Shown: piece by piece, positions 61,202-64,000 of the stretch
Layout: each line of letters starts with the position of its first letter
Position numbering within the stretch: position 1 is the first letter of the stretch
Source of the DNA: Streptomyces seoulensis
Lineage (GTDB): Bacteria > Actinomycetota > Actinomycetes > Streptomycetales > Streptomycetaceae
Reading direction: 5' to 3'
NCBI RefSeq assembly: GCF_004328625.1
Contig: NZ_CP032229.1
Span: 682,001-746,000, forward strand
DNA length: 64,000 nt
Made by a program: the position numbers and the translations under genes
Notes under the pieces: generated by a model
Seen by the model: only the letters and a program-made list of their open reading frames with translations
Told to the model about the DNA's origin: nothing
Database searches by the model: none

Positions 61202-61609
61202 GTGTACGGCGACGAGGCGACGATCCGCACCATCCTGACCGGTCTCGGCGACACCTGGGCGGTGGTCGGCCTCTCGAACAACCGGGACCGCGCCGCCTAC
61301 GGGGTCGCCGAGGTGCTGCGCCGGTACGGCAAGCGGGTGGTGCCGGTGCACCCGAAGGCGGAGCCGGTCGGGGGCGAGCAGGGGTACGCGAGCCTCGCCG
61401 ACATCCCGTTCGACGTGGACGTGGTCGACGTGTTCGTCAACAGCGAGCTGGCCGGCGCGGTCGCCGACGAGGCGGTGGCCAAGGGCGCCCGCGCGGTCTG
61501 GTTCCAGCTCGGCGTGGTGGACGAGGCGGCGTACGAGCGGACGCGGGCGGCGGGGCTGGAGATGGTGATGGACGCCTGCCCCGCCATCGAGATCCCCCGC
61601 CTCGGCTAG
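61202..61609 (+). CDS. CoA-binding (YccU-like) protein
   Basis: A 135-residue Rossmann-fold protein starting at GTG 61202 behind GGAGGAGG (V-Y-G-D-E-A-T-I-R). It has WAVVGLSNNRDRAAYGVAEVLRRYGKRVVPVHP, VDVVDVFVNSELAGAVADEAVAKGARAVWFQLGVVDE and ACPAIEIPRL, the standard CoA-binding domain order. Related proteins have been found to bind CoA or acyl-CoA; the bacterial role is unclear. It overlaps the end of the convergent YbaK gene by 4 bases. Confidence 0.93.
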   Translation: MYGDEATIRTILTGLGDTWAVVGLSNNRDRAAYGVAEVLRRYGKRVVPVHPKAEPVGGEQGYASLADIPFDVDVVDVFVNSELAGAVADEAVAKGARAVWFQLGVVDEAAYERTRAAGLEMVMDACPAIEIPRLG

Positions 61610-62160
61610 ATGCCCAGCCCCTCGATCACGACCGCGCCGGGGATCTCCGCGAACGCCTTGCCGGGGACCAGGAGTTTGCCGCGTCGGCGGCCGCTGCCGA
61701 CCAGGGCATAGGACAGGTCCAGCACGGCCGGGTCGACCAACAGCGGCCAGGCGGCGGGGAGTCCGAGCGGGGTGATGCCGCCGTACTCCATGCCGGTCTC
61801 GCCGGTCGCCAGGTCCATCGGGGCGAACGACGCCTTGCGGGCGCCCAGTTGGCGGCGGACCGTGCCGTTGACGTCGACCTTGGTCCGGGACAGCACCAGG
61901 CAGGCGGCGAGCGTGGTCTCGCCGCCGCGCTTGCCCGCGACCACCACGCAGTTGGCGCTCAGCTCGGGCAGGTCGGCGCCGTAGTGCTGGACGAACACGG
62001 CGGTGTCCGCGAGGTCCGGATCGGTGTCGACGTAGAGGATCTGCTCGGCGGGGACGGACCCCTGCCAGTTCCGTACCGCCTCCGCCACCGGTGCGGTCAG
62101 CTCGGCGAGGGCCTCGGGGGCGGGTACGGCGTTGTCGAAGTCTCCGATGGGGGCGCGCAT
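61606..62160 (-). CDS. YbaK/EbsC-type aminoacyl-tRNA deacylase
   Basis: A 184-residue protein with the YbaK/ProX fold: VFVQHYGADLPELSANCVVVAGKRGGETTLAACLVLSRTKVDVNGTVRRQLGARKASFA then GMEYGGITPLGLPAAWPLLVD. Family enzymes hydrolyse mischarged Cys-tRNA-Pro or Ala-tRNA. The conserved Lys of the active site is probably that in the KVDVN or KASFA segment. The gene lies next to a CysRS-like protein gene, which is suggestive. Confidence 0.92.
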   Translation of the reverse strand: MRAPIGDFDNAVPAPEALAELTAPVAEAVRNWQGSVPAEQILYVDTDPDLADTAVFVQHYGADLPELSANCVVVAGKRGGETTLAACLVLSRTKVDVNGTVRRQLGARKASFAPMDLATGETGMEYGGITPLGLPAAWPLLVDPAVLDLSYALVGSGRRRGKLLVPGKAFAEIPGAVVIEGLGI

Positions 62161-62193
62161 GGCGGCACCGTAACAGCCGTCGTCCGGCGCCCT

Positions 62194-62766
62194 TCAGCGC
62201 ACCGGCGGCACGGAGACCGCCATCACCATCCGCGTCGGTACGTCACCCTCGTTGCCGTAGGTGTGCGGGGCGTCGGCCTCGAAGGTGACGCTCGCCCCGG
62301 CGGGGACCGCGTGCCGTACCCCGTCGACCTCCAGGGTGAGTTCACCGGCGGTGACGTGGACCAGCTCGACCGTGCCGGAGGGGTGCGGGTCGGCGCTGCT
62401 GTGCTCGCCCGGCATCAGGTTCCAGTCCCACAGCTCCAGCGGGCCGGGCGCCTCGGTGCCGGCCAGCAGCCGGTTGTAGCTGCCGCCCTCGGTGTGCCAG
62501 AGCCGGACCGCCTGGTCGGCGGGGACGACCCGGACGCGCGGGCCCTGCTCGTAGTCGAGCAGCGTGGTGACGCTGATCCCGAGCGCGTCGCCGATCTTGA
62601 CGACGGTGCCGATGCTGGGGTTGGTGCGGGCCTGCTCGATCTGGATGAGCATGCCCCGGCTGACCCCGGCGCGGGCGGCCAGCGTGTCCAGCGTGAAGCC
62701 GCGCTCGGTGCGCCAGCGGCGGACGTTGCGCGCCAGGGACTGGGTCAGCAGGTCGAGGTCCGCCAC
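62194..62766 (-). CDS. XRE-family regulator with cupin domain
   Basis: About 190 residues from GTG 62766. The N-terminal helix-turn-helix is LARNVRRWRTERGFTLDTLAARAGVSRGMLIQIEQARTNPSIGTVVKIGDALGIS, followed by a cupin barrel (MPGEHSSADPHPSGTVELVHVTAGELTLEVDG, APHTYGNEG). Such proteins typically sense small organic compounds and repress nearby operons. The frame is open about 25 codons upstream, through GTG-rich sequence with repeated GGTCACA-like boxes. It lies 167 bases from an acyltransferase gene. Confidence 0.92.
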   Translation of the reverse strand: MADLDLLTQSLARNVRRWRTERGFTLDTLAARAGVSRGMLIQIEQARTNPSIGTVVKIGDALGISVTTLLDYEQGPRVRVVPADQAVRLWHTEGGSYNRLLAGTEAPGPLELWDWNLMPGEHSSADPHPSGTVELVHVTAGELTLEVDGVRHAVPAGASVTFEADAPHTYGNEGDVPTRMVMAVSVPPVR

Positions 62767-62933
62767 ATCACGTCCATTGCAGGTCACATCGAGGGTCACA
62801 GAGACCACGGGGGCCACAGGGACCTCCGGGGCCACGGGAAGGAATGACCGGATCAGGTGCACGGGACCCCCGCGCGCCGCACCCGGCCGTGCACCGCACT
62901 GTACTGCGCGGTCCGCCACGGAGCACGGCCCGC

Positions 62934-63698
62934 TCAGCCCTCCGCGTCCAGCTTGGCGAGCTGTTCCACCTGCTCCTCGTCGAGCGCGGCCAGCGCGCCC
63001 AGTTGCGCGCCGGTGACGCCGGCCGGGGGCGGTACCGGGGCGGGGGTGCGCAGCGGGGGCTGCCAGCCCTCCTCGGGCGTCCAGCGCCGTACGACCCGGG
63101 CGGGCGCCCCGGCGACCACCGCGTGGTCGGGGACCGTGCCGCGCACCACCGCGCCGGCCGCGACCACCACGTTCCGGCCGATCCGGGCGCCGGGCAGGAT
63201 CACCGCGCCGGTGCCGATCCAGCAGCCGGGGCCGATCTCCACGGGCTCCATCCGGGGCCACTGGCGGCCGATGGGCTCGTGCGGGTCGTCGTAGGAGTGG
63301 TTGGTGGAGGTGACGTAGACGTACGGGCCGAAGTAGCAGTCGCGGCCGATGGTGACCGTGGTGTCCGCGATGACGTGGCTGCCCCGGCCGAGGACCACGC
63401 CGTCGCCGATGCGCAGGATCGGGTCCGGGCCGAGGTCGAGGTCGGGCATGAGACCGGCGGTGAGGGTGACCTGCTCGCCGATGATGCAGTGCGAGCCGAG
63501 CGTGATCCAGGGCTCCCCGAAGACCGTGCCGAGCGGGAAGGCGAGCCGGGTGGCCTCGCCGATCGCGCCGAACCGGAACCGGCCGGGCTGCCCGGCGGTG
63601 ACCGCGCCCCGGCGCTGCGCCCAGCCCCACACGGCATGGACGGCACGCTGGGCGAGCCCCTGCCGCCAGGAGGTGAACGTGTTCTCGGGCTTCGGCAC
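62934..63698 (-). CDS. left-handed beta-helix (hexapeptide) acyltransferase
   Basis: A 254-residue protein with repeated hexapeptide units (for example ILRIGDGVVLGRGSHVIADTTVTIGRDCYFG, VEIGPGCWIGTGAVILPGARIGRNVVVAAGAVVRGTVPDHAVVAGAPARVV) and the catalytic-type His in STNHSYDD. It resembles maltose/galactoside-type or sugar O-acetyltransferases. The C-terminal 35 residues form a Pro/Ala-rich tail ending in an acidic helix. The start is GTG 63698. Confidence 0.93.
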   Translation of the reverse strand: MPKPENTFTSWRQGLAQRAVHAVWGWAQRRGAVTAGQPGRFRFGAIGEATRLAFPLGTVFGEPWITLGSHCIIGEQVTLTAGLMPDLDLGPDPILRIGDGVVLGRGSHVIADTTVTIGRDCYFGPYVYVTSTNHSYDDPHEPIGRQWPRMEPVEIGPGCWIGTGAVILPGARIGRNVVVAAGAVVRGTVPDHAVVAGAPARVVRRWTPEEGWQPPLRTPAPVPPPAGVTGAQLGALAALDEEQVEQLAKLDAEG

Positions 63699-63867
63699 CC
63701 GCCCACGTTACTCAGCGGTCACTCACCCCGAGGCGCCGGACGCCTGTGATCTTCACCCCATCCGGCCGGCCCCGCGATGCCCTACCGTGCGCGGGGAGAC
63801 CGCCCGGCGCGGTCCGGCCCGATTGGGTGAAGAGCACAGCCGCCCGGCAGAGAGACGGTGGACACGG

Positions 63868-64000
63868 ATGACACACACGGCCCTGATCGTGGGGATCGGC
63901 GGCAGGGAACCGGCGATCGACCCGGAGGCGTTCGTCGCCCCCAACGCCACGGTGATCGGCGACGTGACCCTGCGGGCGGGGGCGAGCGTCTGGTACGGGG
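63868..64000 (+). CDS. gamma-carbonic anhydrase family protein, truncated by the window end
   Basis: The first 44 residues are visible, from ATG 63868. The sequence AFVAPNATVIGDVTLRAGASVWYG is the opening of the hexapeptide-repeat gamma-class carbonic anhydrase/transferase family (PaaY/YrdA/CaiE type). The rest lies beyond the window. Read on the opposite strand from the preceding acyltransferase gene. Confidence 0.88.
   Translation, partial: MTHTALIVGIGGREPAIDPEAFVAPNATVIGDVTLRAGASVWYG

Overview
The window is very GC-rich chromosomal DNA with strong G/C preference at third codon positions, GTG/TTG starts, ATGA-coupled genes and purine-rich ribosome sites. With the gene content (urease ureABCFGD, a bio cluster, ECF41 sigma factor, P450 with its own ferredoxin and reductase, many GntR/ROK/Lrp regulators) this points to Streptomyces or a close relative. 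From memory, unchecked, the order resembles the S. coelicolor SCO122x-SCO127x region. No rRNA, tRNA, CRISPR array or intact transposase gene was found. Gene density is high and most gaps are under 200 bases.

Layout. 1-8.4 kb: tail of an upstream protein, a small membrane protein, an Lrp regulator, then ddaH-rocD (arginine/ornithine catabolism); on the minus strand a four-gene run cydA, cydB fused to a TspO domain, a DUF6153-like protein and a DUF305 lipoprotein, i.e. cytochrome bd oxidase with heme/metal-linked envelope proteins; then a PlsC-like acyltransferase. 8.4-14.7 kb: a secreted Tap-like peptidase and the full urease operon ureABCFGD on the minus strand. 14.8-17.8 kb: a Phd-like antitoxin without an adjacent toxin, a ClpP paralog with an altered catalytic triad plus an overlapping small gene, a c-di-AMP (ydaO-type) riboswitch ahead of an NlpC/P60 cell-wall hydrolase, and an anti-sigma-type ATPase. 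17.9-22.4 kb: bioF divergent from bioB-bioA-bioD. 22.5-23.9 kb: a frameshifted, unrecognised region. 23.9-29.7 kb: a LolD/FtsX-type ABC pair, a DEAD-box helicase with a DbpA-like tail, and a GNAT enzyme.

29.7-36.7 kb: two coupled CNNM/CorC-type membrane proteins behind a possible leader peptide, an SGNH hydrolase, a sirtuin, purB and mug; a 0.2-kb MITE-like element sits exactly where mug and its convergent neighbour end. 36.7-41.5 kb: an ABC-2 exporter with a divergent two-component system and a ROK regulator. 41.5-47.8 kb: GntR/UTRA regulator, ECF41 sigma factor with a divergent alpha/beta hydrolase, a membrane-ACT-GNAT fusion, and a Cys/Met gamma-lyase divergent from an Lrp regulator. 47.9-53.3 kb: DUF885 peptidase-like protein, membrane protein, and a ferredoxin / ferredoxin reductase / cytochrome P450 cassette. 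53.4-64 kb: sbcDC, YigZ, an APC permease, a CysRS-like protein that lacks the catalytic motifs, a CoA-binding protein, a YbaK-type deacylase, an XRE-cupin regulator, a hexapeptide acyltransferase, and the start of a gamma-carbonic-anhydrase-type gene.

The most unusual items are the CydB-TspO fusion, the MITE inserted in a shared CTAG stop, the Ser-Arg-Glu ClpP paralog, the CysRS-like protein without HIGH, the membrane-ACT-GNAT fusion, and the decayed 22.5-23.9 kb region. Family calls rest on motif reading by eye; no searches were run.
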